DNA from: Candidatus Heimdallarchaeota archaeon LC_3
Lineage (GTDB): Archaea > Asgardarchaeota > Heimdallarchaeia > Hodarchaeales > LC-3
Length of the DNA stretch: 64,000 bases
Reading direction: 5' to 3'
Assembly: GCA_001940645.1 (NCBI GenBank)
Contig: MDVS01000013.1
Span: forward strand, 1 to 64,000
Below, piece by piece: positions 55,780 to 64,000 of the stretch. A program made the position numbers and the translations under genes. The notes below the pieces were generated by a model, which worked only from the letters and a program-made list of their open reading frames with translations, was not told the origin of the DNA and did not search any database. Within the stretch, counting starts at the first letter, position 1. Every line of letters starts with the position of its first letter.

Positions 55780-56256
55780 ATGCCATTAGATTTATCAAAA
55801 TTAAAAGAATTAATAGAAGAACTAAAAACTCTCAGTAATGATACCAATTTACATTCAAAGCAAAAATTTCAAGTTAAAAGACTTTCAGATACGTCAATAC
55901 AAAATTTTCAGAAAAAGGAATTTCTTCTTGAAACTGAAAAAAAAGCATACTTCGAAATTAGTCATTATTTCCGACTTATTGCTGTTTCAATAGAAGACAC
56001 AACAATTTCATTTGAGATTTGGATAAAAGGTGTATTACCATACTTACTACCTCATCATGGCATAGATTTTGATGAATGGGATCGAATATGTACTATTGGT
56101 GATTCGGATTCTACTCTTGAAAATGAGTTAAACTTGGGTTGGGAAGAATTTCTTAAGAATATTGTTGAAGATGGAAAAATAGATGAAAAGGTTTGGGATT
56201 TTATTCAAGAAGGAAAAAATAGAGTTAATCATTTAACAAAAGCAAAAAATTTATGA
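55780..56256 (+). CDS. Unknown 158-residue protein
   Basis: Not recognised. It starts with a helical segment (KLKELIEELKTLSNDTNLHS), followed by a mixed region (YFEISHYFRLIAVSIEDTTI) and a helical C-terminus. No cofactor motif or membrane segment is visible. A second unknown gene begins 22 bases downstream on the same strand, so a small operon is likely (55780, 56279, 56654). Confidence 0.55.
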   Translation: MPLDLSKLKELIEELKTLSNDTNLHSKQKFQVKRLSDTSIQNFQKKEFLLETEKKAYFEISHYFRLIAVSIEDTTISFEIWIKGVLPYLLPHHGIDFDEWDRICTIGDSDSTLENELNLGWEEFLKNIVEDGKIDEKVWDFIQEGKNRVNHLTKAKNL

Positions 56257-56278
56257 AAATAATTGGAATGATGATGAA

Positions 56279-56599
56279 ATGACCTCATATTCAGAATTAG
56301 AAAAGATTATTCGATCTGTTAACAAGCACATCTCAATTAAAGGGAAAATTTCAGAAATTCCTTGGCAACATTTAGTTTATAGCGATCCTGAATATCCTCA
56401 TTTTGAATATTTCGATCTTGAAGATGATTATCAAATAATTATATATACCAAACAAAAAATTACTAACCAGGAATCAATACTAGTATATGGGAAAGTTATT
56501 CCAGTAACTGGAAGACCTAAACGTTCTAATCCAGAATCAGATGAGAAATTCACAGAATATCATATATTAGTTGATAAGTGGGATTTGATCAATGTTTGA
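56279..56599 (+). CDS. Unknown 106-residue protein, possibly OB-fold
   Basis: Strand pattern ISIKGKISEIPWQHLV, then FEYFDLEDDYQIIIYTK and SILVYGKVIPVTG fits a five-stranded OB-fold such as a tRNA-anticodon-like or small nucleic-acid-binding domain (impression only). No zinc or catalytic motif is seen. It lies between an unknown protein gene and a YbaK-type deacylase gene on the same strand, with gaps of 22 and 54 bases. Confidence 0.5.
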   Translation: MTSYSELEKIIRSVNKHISIKGKISEIPWQHLVYSDPEYPHFEYFDLEDDYQIIIYTKQKITNQESILVYGKVIPVTGRPKRSNPESDEKFTEYHILVDKWDLINV

Positions 56600-56653
56600 A
56601 GGATTAAATTTGATTATTACAAGAAATATGAATGTTTTCAATAAAAGTAAAAT

Positions 56654-57169
56654 ATGAAACTCTATTTTTTAGGTTTAAGTCAAATGAGTGAAAAAGTTTA
56701 CACCTTCTTGGATAAAAAAAATATAAAATATAAGATTCATGACCATCCACCAGTGTTTACCGTTGAAGAAGCGAAACAATTAAGAAAAAATATTCAAGGG
56801 CTTCATTGTAAAAATCTTTTTCTTAAAGATAGTAGAAGAAAGATGTTCTACTTGGTCACTACACCAGCTGATAAAAAAATTGTTTTGAAAGATTTATGTA
56901 CTATGATTGGCGCAAAAAAGTTGACTATGGCAAGTTCAGAAAATCTTAAGGAATTTTTAGGAGTGGGACCAGGATCAGTATCTCCTCTAGGACTAATTAA
57001 TGATACTAATTCAATAGTGAACTTTATTATTGATAATGATGTATTGAATGCAGATGTAGTTAACTTTCATCCAAATGATAACAGTAAATCAGTAGAGTTT
57101 GATATTGAAAATTTTAAAAAAATAGTTTCCTCTTTAAATAATCCTGTAAAAATTCTTGATTTAGAATGA
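56654..57169 (+). CDS. YbaK/ProX-type aminoacyl-tRNA deacylase
   Basis: The fold is recognised from DHPPVFTVEEAKQLR, then CKNLFLKD, FYLVTTPADKKIVL and GVGPGSVSPLGLIND. This is the YbaK/ProX (ProXp-ala) editing family, which removes wrongly attached amino acids such as alanine or cysteine from tRNA(Pro). Length 171 fits. ATG 56654 or the internal ATG eleven codons later could both be starts. It is the last gene of a possible three-gene group. Confidence 0.85.
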   Translation: MKLYFLGLSQMSEKVYTFLDKKNIKYKIHDHPPVFTVEEAKQLRKNIQGLHCKNLFLKDSRRKMFYLVTTPADKKIVLKDLCTMIGAKKLTMASSENLKEFLGVGPGSVSPLGLINDTNSIVNFIIDNDVLNADVVNFHPNDNSKSVEFDIENFKKIVSSLNNPVKILDLE

Positions 57170-57266
57170 AAGAATTATTGCTTTTAATTTCACAATTCTA
57201 GAGATTTTTTGATATAAACTGAATTAAACGAATTAATTATTACTTTAACCTTCGTTTAAATAAAAT

Positions 57267-57598
57267 ATGAACCCTAGAAAATGGTTTACTAAGACGAAAA
57301 TCAAAAAATTTAGTTTTCTTGTTATTTTCGTTGTCATTATTTTCGGTTTGACAATAAATTATTCTAAAATAATTCTTGGAGGGAATTTTAATACTTCAGA
57401 TAGGATTATACTTGAATCTTACCGTTTACAACAAATCTCTATGAAGAAACTTAGATAGCTTCAAAACGTAAAATCTATTTCGGAAGAACGTGGTCTGCTA
57501 ATAATTCTATTTTTAGAGTTGATTATATTTTGCTTCAAGGTAAAACTTGGGTAGTAGGACAAAATTATTTGGAAATTTTTCCTGTTCAGACCACCTAG
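57267..57598 (+). pseudogene. Small membrane protein relic, frameshifted
   Basis: Frame 1 gives 63 codons with a basic start and a membrane helix (FSFLVIFVVIIFGLTINY) ending at 57456-57458. Directly after, in another frame, protein-like text continues for 46 codons (KIYFGRTWSANNSIFRVDYI, LLQGKTWVVGQ) up to a stop at 57596. Together they resemble one small anchored protein with a beta-rich end. The family is unknown. The frameshift lies in the short A/T stretch around 57440-57465. Confidence 0.45.
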
Positions 57599-57942
57599 GG
57601 ATTTTTGTAGAGCTTCCAATTTCCAGATCATCGTAAAATAGAAAATTAATCTATTTTCTTGTCAATCCATCTATAAATAACTTCGAAATAATCATTTTTG
57701 TAGAATCACTAGACATACCTACAATTTCCAAAATATGATTAAAAATTTCTGAGACCTTAGAAAGCAATTTCCTCCTTCTAAAAGTTTTTCCAGAATGACA
57801 TATTTAAAAAACAAAAACTTTTGTTAGTACTTCTACTAATTAGTTAATTAGAATTAAGAAAATTCATAATGATTTTTAAGCTATAAAGAGCAATACTCAA
57901 TACTTTGATTGATACACGCAATATTATGATTATTTAATTTTA

Positions 57943-58098
57943 CTCACAACTAATGATAATTTGGGTAACATTAGCTCATAAAAAAGATAAAGAAAAGGTA
58001 ATATTAGGATAACAATATTACGCACAATTAATTATAATGTGTGTAACATTAGCTCATAAAAAAAGTAAAGTAAAGGTGAAATTAGGTTTATAATAAGA
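57943..58098. repeat. Two tandem 78-base repeats
   Basis: The block 57943-58020 is repeated at 58021-58098 with about 85% identity. Both contain the core GTAACATTAGCTCATAAAAA (20 bases identical), preceded by CACAA and an ATAAT stretch. They lie about 320-480 bases upstream of the redox operon. No open frame is associated. The role (operator, small RNA or insertion footprint) is unknown. Confidence 0.7.
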
Positions 58099-58419
58099 TT
58101 TGACATAACTTTTTCAAATTAGGTCATCCAAAATCTCCATTTTACTTTTGAAATTAGCTATAAGAATGAATGTCGATGATTCGTTAAGTACTTAGATAAT
58201 TAATACTGTATCAAGTTAAAACAAATCGGGAAAAAAAATTTCATTAGATATAAAATTAAATTTGAAGACTCAATATTTTCAAATGAAGGTAAACCTGACT
58301 CAATCGAATATAAGAATGAATTGACAGGATATTGCTAAGATTTTACCGTTTATAAGAAAAAAAAAATTAATCAAGGATGAAACGTTACCAAAATTAATTT
58401 TTTTGGACTTTGATACAAC

Positions 58420-59652
58420 ATGAGTCTTTATAGAGCAAAATTAACTAAAAAGAAATATTTTTACATATTATTGTTCATTTCATTTGTATTTCCGAATTTA
58501 ATTGTTCAATATCGCGGGTCAAATACATCTTTTTACGATGAGATTGATGACGCAATAGCAGGGGCTGATGTTAGAGCTTTTTTCGATAATTCATCCGAAG
58601 CGTTATTGGATGGAAAAATTTCCGTTGATGAATATGCTTTTAGTAATTCATTCACGGACAGTATTGGAGATTCTGTTGAAATATTTGTGGAGCATAATAA
58701 AACTCATTTATTCTTTGGTATAATTACTCCAACAACTGGTTGGGCGGCTATTGGTTTCAATGATCCAGATGTTACCCAGGGGATGCGTAATGCAGATTTT
58801 AAATTAGCTTCTGTAATCAATCAAGTACCTTATGCTGTTGATGCTCACGCTTGTAATCCATCTTGTGGATTAAGTGGTTTTGGCCAGCCGTTAAATGATT
58901 CAATAGATAACATTGATGCATTTAATGGAACAGAAGATACAAAAATGACATTTGAATTTGTTTTTCCATTTAATTCTACAGATATTGAAGATTATAGTTT
59001 TGGTATCAACAGTACCTTGACCACTTTTGTTGCATATGCAAATGATGGAGATGACGAATTTTCCAACCAACATTTAGCTTATACATCTAAATTAGAGCTC
59101 TATATTATTCCTGAACAAGCTCAAACAGTAACAAAAGTAGTGACTATTATTGAATTAAGTCTTTCTAATAGAGAATTAATTGAAGGAAATGAAAATTTTG
59201 AAATTATTGCAAACGTCACTAAAAATGATACAGGTCTCCCAATTGAAGGCCTCTTAATAAGTTTCTATCGCATTACAAGTTTCGGTAAGCTTGAATTAGG
59301 CTCTAATTTAACTAACACCGTTGGAATAGCTAGATTACAAACAAATTTTACCTTATATATAACTGAAAATGTAACATTATTAGGGGAATCGAGTTTTAAA
59401 ATAGAAGGAAGTGATCAATATTTAGAGGCTAAAGCTTTCTTAACTGTAAAATATATTTCGACACATTTAGAAGAGGAAAATAATCCTGATTTTGGTAATA
59501 TATATGATCCCTTTCAATTAAATTATCTTGTTCCAGCTTTAACTTTAGCTGGAGCTTTTCTTTCACTAGTCATAATATGGGCTTCCTTTTTATATGTAAT
59601 TAAATCACTATTCTCAATTATTTTCGAAAAAAATGACCTAGATGGTAGTTAA
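58420..59652 (+). CDS. DOMON-domain surface protein, redox-operon subunit
   Basis: After a signal peptide (residues about 10-30) lies a DOMON-like beta sandwich (SVEIFVEHNKTHLFFGIITP, then TTGWAAIGFNDPDV, with histidines and a cysteine pair ACNPSC) as found in cytochrome-binding or haem/sugar-binding redox proteins. An Ig-like beta domain (LIEGNENFEIIANVTKNDTG) and one membrane helix near residues 370-395 follow, leaving the main body outside. It overlaps the next gene by 11 bases. Together with the FeS and NrfD genes it forms an extracytoplasmic redox complex. Confidence 0.78.
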   Translation: MSLYRAKLTKKKYFYILLFISFVFPNLIVQYRGSNTSFYDEIDDAIAGADVRAFFDNSSEALLDGKISVDEYAFSNSFTDSIGDSVEIFVEHNKTHLFFGIITPTTGWAAIGFNDPDVTQGMRNADFKLASVINQVPYAVDAHACNPSCGLSGFGQPLNDSIDNIDAFNGTEDTKMTFEFVFPFNSTDIEDYSFGINSTLTTFVAYANDGDDEFSNQHLAYTSKLELYIIPEQAQTVTKVVTIIELSLSNRELIEGNENFEIIANVTKNDTGLPIEGLLISFYRITSFGKLELGSNLTNTVGIARLQTNFTLYITENVTLLGESSFKIEGSDQYLEAKAFLTVKYISTHLEEENNPDFGNIYDPFQLNYLVPALTLAGAFLSLVIIWASFLYVIKSLFSIIFEKNDLDGS

Positions 59653-60532
59653 ATTGAAGGAATCAAGAAGATCGTTTATAAAAATGATAATGGCAGGAAG
59701 TATAATAGCAGTAGGTTCAATACTATCACTAAATAAATTATCAATATTAAATAAGGGTGATGCATCTTCGGAAAACGTAGATAGCACTTCCCAGAGTATA
59801 GTCCCTGGAGACAAATTTACATACCCAAATCCTAATGAATCCAATAAAGCTTGGGGAATGGTTATTGATTTAAATAAATGTACCGGTTGTAATGTTTCTG
59901 AGGATGAGGAACCAGCATGTATGGAAGCCTGTCGTAAAATGCATAATGTTCCCCCAGATCAGGTATGGATTAAAATCTTCCATGTTAAAGATAATCCTTT
60001 TACTGAAGGGTATAATTTCCCTCGTGTATGTATGCAATGTGAAAATCCTCCTTGTAGAAATATTTGCCCTGTCACTGCTGCTCTTAGAAGAGATGAAGGA
60101 GATGGACTAGTTCTTATTGATCACGATCGTTGCATTGGATGTCGATTGTGTATAGCTGCTTGTCCATATGAAGCAAGATATTTTAATTGGGAGGATCAAA
60201 TATTTTCTCAAGAGAATATAGATAAATATGGATGGAATCCAGATACAGTAAAATATGACTCCCCAATGTTTGTTACAAGACACCAAAGGGGAACAACAGA
60301 CAAGTGTGATTTCTGTGGGCATATGGCATATCAAGGTCTGAAACCTGCATGCGTCAGTGCTTGTTCAGAAGGATCATTATACTTTGGTAACTTAAAGGAA
60401 AATGCTGTCACAAATAGTCTTAAAGAAACGCTTGACGTTAAAAAAGTTATTTCGGATAGGGGAGGCTATAGATTTAAAGAGGAAGTAGGAGCGAAACCTA
60501 GAGTTTATTATATTCCCAAAAATAAATGGTGA
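59642..60532 (+). CDS. Tat-exported four-cluster FeS subunit (HybA/DsrO-like)
   Basis: The N-terminus carries a twin-arginine signal (KESRRSFIKMIMAGSIIAV). Four 4Fe-4S-binding regions follow: CTGCNVSEDEEPACMEACR, CMQCENPPCRNICPV, CIGCRLCIAACPYEA and CDFCGHM...CVSACSEG. This is the electron-transfer subunit of complex iron-sulphur molybdoenzyme-type or DsrMKJOP-type membrane complexes and passes electrons between an extracytoplasmic partner and NrfD. It overlaps both neighbours (11 and 7 bases). No molybdopterin catalytic subunit gene is present here. Confidence 0.9.
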   Translation: MVVKLKESRRSFIKMIMAGSIIAVGSILSLNKLSILNKGDASSENVDSTSQSIVPGDKFTYPNPNESNKAWGMVIDLNKCTGCNVSEDEEPACMEACRKMHNVPPDQVWIKIFHVKDNPFTEGYNFPRVCMQCENPPCRNICPVTAALRRDEGDGLVLIDHDRCIGCRLCIAACPYEARYFNWEDQIFSQENIDKYGWNPDTVKYDSPMFVTRHQRGTTDKCDFCGHMAYQGLKPACVSACSEGSLYFGNLKENAVTNSLKETLDVKKVISDRGGYRFKEEVGAKPRVYYIPKNKW

Positions 60533-61926
60533 TTAAATTGGTATTTAAGCAACAAGAAAATATTTTCGAAGATCAAAAATATAATAATGTTTTAGATAGT
60601 ATGAAATCCTCTTGGAAATTTATTATTCTAATCTTCATTTTATCTTTCGTTTCCTTTTTGGGGATTATGGCTTATATTGAACAACTTGAAAAAGGATTAA
60701 TCGTCACCGGATTGGGGGATCGTAACTTTTGGGGGTTATATGTATCTAATTTTGTATTTTTTATAGGAATTAGCCATGCAGGTACCCTCATTTCTGCAAT
60801 TTTACGAGTAACCGGTGCTGAGTGGAGAACACCTATCACACGTATGGCTGAAGCTATTACGGTATTTTCATTAATTGTCGGAGCAGCAATGGTTCTAATT
60901 GATATGGGAAGAGTTGATCGTATACTAAATGTAATTATATATATGAATATTAATTCTCCAATAATTTGGGATTTCTTTGCCATTGGTACTTACTTGACCG
61001 GATCTATATTGTTTCTCTATTTACCATTAATTCCTGACATAGCTCTTTTAAGAGATAAATATAAGGAGAAAGGTGGAATACGATTTCATTTTTATAGGAT
61101 TTTTGCATTAAGATGGTCTGGAACAGAGACTCAACGAAAAAAGCTTGAGCGAGGAATTTCAATAATGGCTATACTAATAATTCCGATAGCTATTTCAGTA
61201 CATACGGTAGTATCATTCATTTTCAGCATGACGTGGCGTCCTGGATGGCACTCTTCTATTTTTGGACCATATTTTGTAGTAGGTGCAATTTTTAGCGGAA
61301 TAGCTGCTCTTCTCCTGGCAATGGCTGTTTTTAGAAAGTATTATAAATTACATGATTTAATTACAGAGAAACAATTTAAAAATTTAGGATTATTATTACT
61401 TTCTTTTGCATTTTTATACTTTTATTTCACAGTTGCTGAATTTTTAACAGCAGGATATACAAATTGGAAGGAAGAAGCTGATTTATTAAGAGAATTATTT
61501 TATGGACAATTTGCAATTTTCTTTTGGATTTTTTTGGTTTTAGGTTTGTTGATCCCTATATTCATTCTTATTTATCCTAAAACACGGACAATTAAGGGAA
61601 TAGTTATCGCTTCCATTCTAATCAATATTGGAATGTGGGTGAAACGGTTTATTATTGTAGTTCCTACTGTTAGTGCTCCCGTAATATCAGAAAATTGGAT
61701 TGTTTATATTCCAACAGACAATGAAATCTGGATAACTCTAGGGGGATTCGCATTTTTCATGCTCCTATATGCAATATTTTCGAAAATATTTCCAATAATA
61801 AGCATATGGGAGGTCAAAGAACAAGAAGATAGAACTAAAAAAGAAATTTCCACCGAGAAATTAATTTCAAAAGAGTTTGATGGATGGACCGATTCAGATG
61901 AACCACCAAAAAAATGGATTGATTAA
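60526..61926 (+). CDS. nrfD: NrfD/PsrC-type membrane quinone-reactive subunit
   Basis: NrfD-family proteins anchor extracytoplasmic redox modules and exchange electrons with menaquinone. The sequence has about ten hydrophobic segments and matches family signatures: NFWGLYVSNFVFFIGISHAG, RVTGAEWRTPITRMAEAIT and HTVVSFIFSMTWRPGWHSS. The protein is 466 residues. It overlaps the FeS gene by seven bases (ATGGTGA), so translation is coupled. With the DOMON protein it completes a three-gene operon. The direction of electron flow is unknown. Confidence 0.9.
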   Translation: MVIKLVFKQQENIFEDQKYNNVLDSMKSSWKFIILIFILSFVSFLGIMAYIEQLEKGLIVTGLGDRNFWGLYVSNFVFFIGISHAGTLISAILRVTGAEWRTPITRMAEAITVFSLIVGAAMVLIDMGRVDRILNVIIYMNINSPIIWDFFAIGTYLTGSILFLYLPLIPDIALLRDKYKEKGGIRFHFYRIFALRWSGTETQRKKLERGISIMAILIIPIAISVHTVVSFIFSMTWRPGWHSSIFGPYFVVGAIFSGIAALLLAMAVFRKYYKLHDLITEKQFKNLGLLLLSFAFLYFYFTVAEFLTAGYTNWKEEADLLRELFYGQFAIFFWIFLVLGLLIPIFILIYPKTRTIKGIVIASILINIGMWVKRFIIVVPTVSAPVISENWIVYIPTDNEIWITLGGFAFFMLLYAIFSKIFPIISIWEVKEQEDRTKKEISTEKLISKEFDGWTDSDEPPKKWID

Positions 61927-62168
61927 TAATTTACAGGAAATTTATCCGTTTGTAACTTTAGATAATGCATTTAAATTGAACAATTTTAATAATTCGATAA
62001 TTCATGATAATAGATTGAAATAAGTTACGACTGATTTCTTTTTACATGTTGGATTAGATAAAATATCATTAGTTTTGTTTTTCAGCGTTTTCATAATCAC
62101 AATTCAAAATTTAATTAATAATTTAAAATGAAAATTGCCTTTTTGACGGTTCCAAGAGTGGATATAGC

Positions 62169-62501
62169 TTAAATATTTATTTTGTTTCCAGTTGATATAG
62201 ATTCTTCTTCAGTACTATCAGTCTCTAATTCCCACGCTTTATTATAAATATATATACCAATAGCTAACATAATTAATCCTATTATTCCAAGAAAAAGAAT
62301 TAGGTAAAAAGCTAGGAACAAACTATCATCAAATTCTGGTAAAAAATTACTTAAAAATATAAGAAAAGGAGGAACGATAAAAACCGATCCAAAAAGTACT
62401 CCACCTATAACTAAAAAAGGTTTACCACGTTTTTTAAAAGCTTCCATTTCATCAAGTAATTTTTCAGAGTCTGAAGGAGAGTTTGACAATTTTAGCACCA
62501 T
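62169..62501 (-). CDS. Small two-helix membrane protein
   Basis: The 110-residue protein has two hydrophobic helices (about residues 28-50 and 60-88) and short hydrophilic ends. The C-terminal end is acidic (ETDSTEEESIS). No motif was recognised. It lies between the redox operon and the DEAD-box helicase, and its opposite strand argues against it being part of the operon. Confidence 0.55.
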   Translation of the reverse strand: MVLKLSNSPSDSEKLLDEMEAFKKRGKPFLVIGGVLFGSVFIVPPFLIFLSNFLPEFDDSLFLAFYLILFLGIIGLIMLAIGIYIYNKAWELETDSTEEESISTGNKINI

Positions 62502-62601
62502 CTTTTTTTATATTTAAAACTTAACGTAAAAATAAATACACAATTTGGTATTAATAAATAGATATTATTACATAAATTGAAAATCCTTATGTATTTAAAA
62601 T

Positions 62602-62793
62602 TTACGGTTTAGTTTTAACAACACATTCTTTAATTTCAGTTTTAAATTCATTATTATCTTTAAGATCATTTCTTATAATGATTTTATTGCTCATTAATAG
62701 CTATTTTGGGCAAAACACTGCTAAAAATTCATCATTTTCATTACTTAATATCGATGATGTTTCTATATTAAAAAATGGAGTTCGATTATAGTT
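62602..62793 (-). pseudogene. Unidentified relic with one internal stop
   Basis: A minus-strand frame without a start runs 64 codons to a stop at 62602 with one in-frame TAG (62701-62703). It encodes FFNIETSSILSNENDEFLAV, then FCPK before the stop, and MSNKIIIRNDLKDNN after it. The CPK just before the stop, with a basic strand afterwards, hints at a zinc-ribbon end. The family is not known. Decay of a small gene is the simplest reading. Confidence 0.35.
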
Positions 62794-62881
62794 TTAAGCT
62801 AAAAAAGAGGATGCTACAGTCTCATAAGTTAATAGTTTTAATAGTATTGATTTTTCAACTGCTCCAAACCCTCTTAAAATA

Positions 62882-63010
62882 ATGTGGAGATTCATAAACC
62901 TTTTAAACAATGTTTATGAATTTCAAAAGAAGAAAATAAGTACAATTGCTGAAAAAATTGTAATGAAGAATTATTCTGATATTATAAACCAATGTCAAGA
63001 ATTTTCATAA
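62882..63010 (+). pseudogene. Short coding fragment, possible relic
   Basis: From an ATG at 62882 a 42-codon frame encodes a helical, basic peptide (WRFINLLNNVYEFQKKKIST) and ends at a TAA at 63008. The open frame continues about 20 codons upstream without a start. No family is recognised. It is not accepted as an intact gene, but its amphipathic pattern is more protein-like than the surrounding AT-rich DNA. Confidence 0.3.
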
Positions 63011-63166
63011 AATTAGATGAATGATGTTGACTTTTGAACTAGGAAAACTATCTGGTTTATTAATACTACTTTTCTCATCATTATCAGGAGTAAAGTACAT
63101 TTATTAAATCGAAGACCTTCTATTTTAATTAATACCTTTATTCTATTAACAAAATGAGATTTTAAT

Positions 63167-64000
63167 ATGTATTTTAACGAATTTAACCTTTCTTCAAAGA
63201 TTTTGAACTCTTTAAAAAGAATTGGATTTGAAGAAGCAACCTTAATTCAAGAACGAACCATACCAGAAGCTCTAAAAGGAAAAGACATTATAGGTCAATC
63301 TCAGACAGGATCTGGGAAAACTGCAGCTTTCGGTTTACCAATCATTCATAAAATTAGTCAAAATAAAGTCCCCCAAGTTTTGATTTTGACCCCCACACGA
63401 GAGCTTTGTGAACAAGTTTCAGAAGCAATGCAAAATTATGCTTACTACACAAAATTATCTTCACGAACAGTTTATGGTGGAGTAAGTTATAATCCACAAA
63501 TTAGAGCATTAAAAAATGCAGAAATTATAGTAGCAACTCCTGGACGTTTACTAGATCATATTCGACAAGGAAATACTAATTTACGCACCATAGAATATCT
63601 CGTTATAGATGAAGCAGATAAAATGTTTGAGATGGGATTCATTGATGACATCAAAAAAATAATTTCTTATATAACAAAGAATCGACAAACTTTTCTTTTC
63701 AGTGCAACTTTCCCCCCTGAAATTCAAAAATTAACTTTACGATATCTTAATGATCCAATAACTGTTGAAACTGACCCCCAAGTTGATTCTCGATATTTAA
63801 AACAAACATATTATCGTGTTGGAAATGATTCCAAGCTCGGACTATTATTACATTTATTAAAAGAAAAACTTGAAGATGTTAATGCTATTATTTTTTGTTC
63901 GACACGGAAAGAAGTCGATTTCTTAACTCAAAACCTAAGAACTTATGATGTAAAAGTTGCTCCACTTCATGGCGGTTTTAGTCAGCACAAAAGACAAAGT
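63167..64000 (+). CDS. DEAD-box RNA helicase (partial, runs off window edge)
   Basis: From ATG 63167 the frame is open for exactly 278 codons to the window end. The core helicase motifs appear in order: Q motif (FEEATLIQERTIPEALKGKD), Walker A SQTGSGKT, PTRELC, TPGRLLDH, DEAD (VIDEADKMF), SATFPPEIQ, and the start of the second RecA domain (AIIFCSTRKEVDFLTQNL). It unwinds RNA duplexes or remodels RNPs. The C-terminal part lies beyond the window. It is of ordinary archaeal/bacterial type. Confidence 0.95.
   Translation, partial: MYFNEFNLSSKILNSLKRIGFEEATLIQERTIPEALKGKDIIGQSQTGSGKTAAFGLPIIHKISQNKVPQVLILTPTRELCEQVSEAMQNYAYYTKLSSRTVYGGVSYNPQIRALKNAEIIVATPGRLLDHIRQGNTNLRTIEYLVIDEADKMFEMGFIDDIKKIISYITKNRQTFLFSATFPPEIQKLTLRYLNDPITVETDPQVDSRYLKQTYYRVGNDSKLGLLLHLLKEKLEDVNAIIFCSTRKEVDFLTQNLRTYDVKVAPLHGGFSQHKRQS

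Larger units (their letters stand above)
57170..58419. other. Long gene-poor interval with relic and tandem repeat
   Basis: This 1,250-base interval precedes the redox operon. It contains a frameshifted membrane-protein relic (57267-57598), a possible 38-residue minus-strand ORF near 57651-57767 with a strong GGAGG upstream but unusual spacing, and two tandem 78-base repeats (57943-58098). The 320 bases just before 58420 hold no recognised gene and probably include the operon promoter. Confidence 0.4.
62502..63166. other. Gene-less interval with coding relics
   Basis: No intact gene is present in these 665 bases. The minus-strand relic at 62602-62793 and the plus-strand fragment at 62882-63010 are described separately. 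The 150 bases just before 63167 likely contain the helicase promoter. Confidence 0.4.

Noticed and set aside
57651..57767. 38-residue minus-strand ORF with GGAGG upstream
   Set aside because: The Shine-Dalgarno-like site is only three bases from the TTG, too close for normal initiation, and no family was recognised. It was kept only as a note in the interval entry.
59638..59844. Minus-strand ORF over the FeS subunit gene
   Set aside because: It is a shadow of the Tat-exported FeS gene on the other strand, which has full cysteine motifs.
1..64000. CRISPR arrays, rRNA and tRNA genes
   Set aside because: No regularly spaced repeats, no 16S/23S-like conserved blocks and no cloverleaf with a TTCRA loop were recognised. 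A covariance-model search was not possible here.

Overview
The window is AT-rich (roughly 30% GC by eye) and archaeal. It carries an archaeal-type ATP-dependent DNA ligase, a RadA/RecA-like ATPase, an OB-fold single-stranded DNA-binding protein, an RNA 3'-terminal phosphate cyclase, a TrmB-type regulator relic, a Ste24-like M48 protease and TATA-like promoter boxes, mixed with bacterial-type metabolic and sensory genes (GH3 glycosidase, histidine kinase, methyl-accepting protein, DDAH, NrfD-type redox complex). Two proteins appear to carry longin/roadblock-like domains, one fused to a peroxiredoxin and one forming the cytoplasmic tail of a giant surface protein. With the low coding density and AT bias this points to an Asgard archaeon, perhaps of the Heimdallarchaeia type. 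That placement is inference, since no rRNA or ribosomal protein is present.

Layout. 0-7 kb: transposase fragment at the edge, NTF2-like protein, GH3 beta-glucosidase, two DinB-like proteins, an ATC-hydrolase-like protein, zinc-ribbon protein, Nudix hydrolase and membrane-anchored hexapeptide acyltransferase. 7.5-16 kb: large unknown protein, histidine kinase, TerB/EF-hand-like protein, EamA transporter relic, longin-peroxiredoxin fusion, methyl-accepting protein, metallopeptidase, HAD phosphatase. 16-23 kb: two envelope proteins, M48 protease, an alanine-dehydrogenase-type protein beside L-serine dehydratase, SHOCT membrane protein, RtcA. 23.4-33.8 kb: one gene for a surface protein of about 3,450 residues. 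34-38 kb: RecA-like ATPase plus DNA ligase operon, nucleotidyltransferase, VOC protein. 38.9-41.7 kb: rubrerythrin-VIT1 protein, decayed TrmB and monooxygenase-like genes, SSB. 41.8-52 kb: siroheme-type reductase, PLP decarboxylase, Nudix plus 7-TM protein, MinD/ParA plus winged-helix protein, DDAH, MscS channel, SIR2 gene with an exact 617-bp tandem duplication. 52.5-57 kb: membrane cytochrome c, two VOC proteins, HxlR regulator, small unknowns, YbaK-type deacylase. 58.4-62 kb: three-gene redox operon (DOMON protein, Tat-type FeS protein, NrfD). The window ends inside a DEAD-box helicase.

Three themes recur. Respiratory redox genes (membrane cytochrome c, DOMON/FeS/NrfD complex, siroheme reductase) suggest extracytoplasmic electron transfer. 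Cell-surface and sensory genes (giant Ig-repeat receptor, histidine kinase, methyl-accepting protein) suggest an elaborate envelope. Many intergenic stretches hold recognisable gene relics (EamA, TrmB, monooxygenase-like, zinc-ribbon and unidentified pieces), so much of the apparently empty DNA is decayed coding sequence. Several genes have TTG or GTG starts, and the giant surface protein appears to start at a non-AUG codon ahead of its signal peptide.
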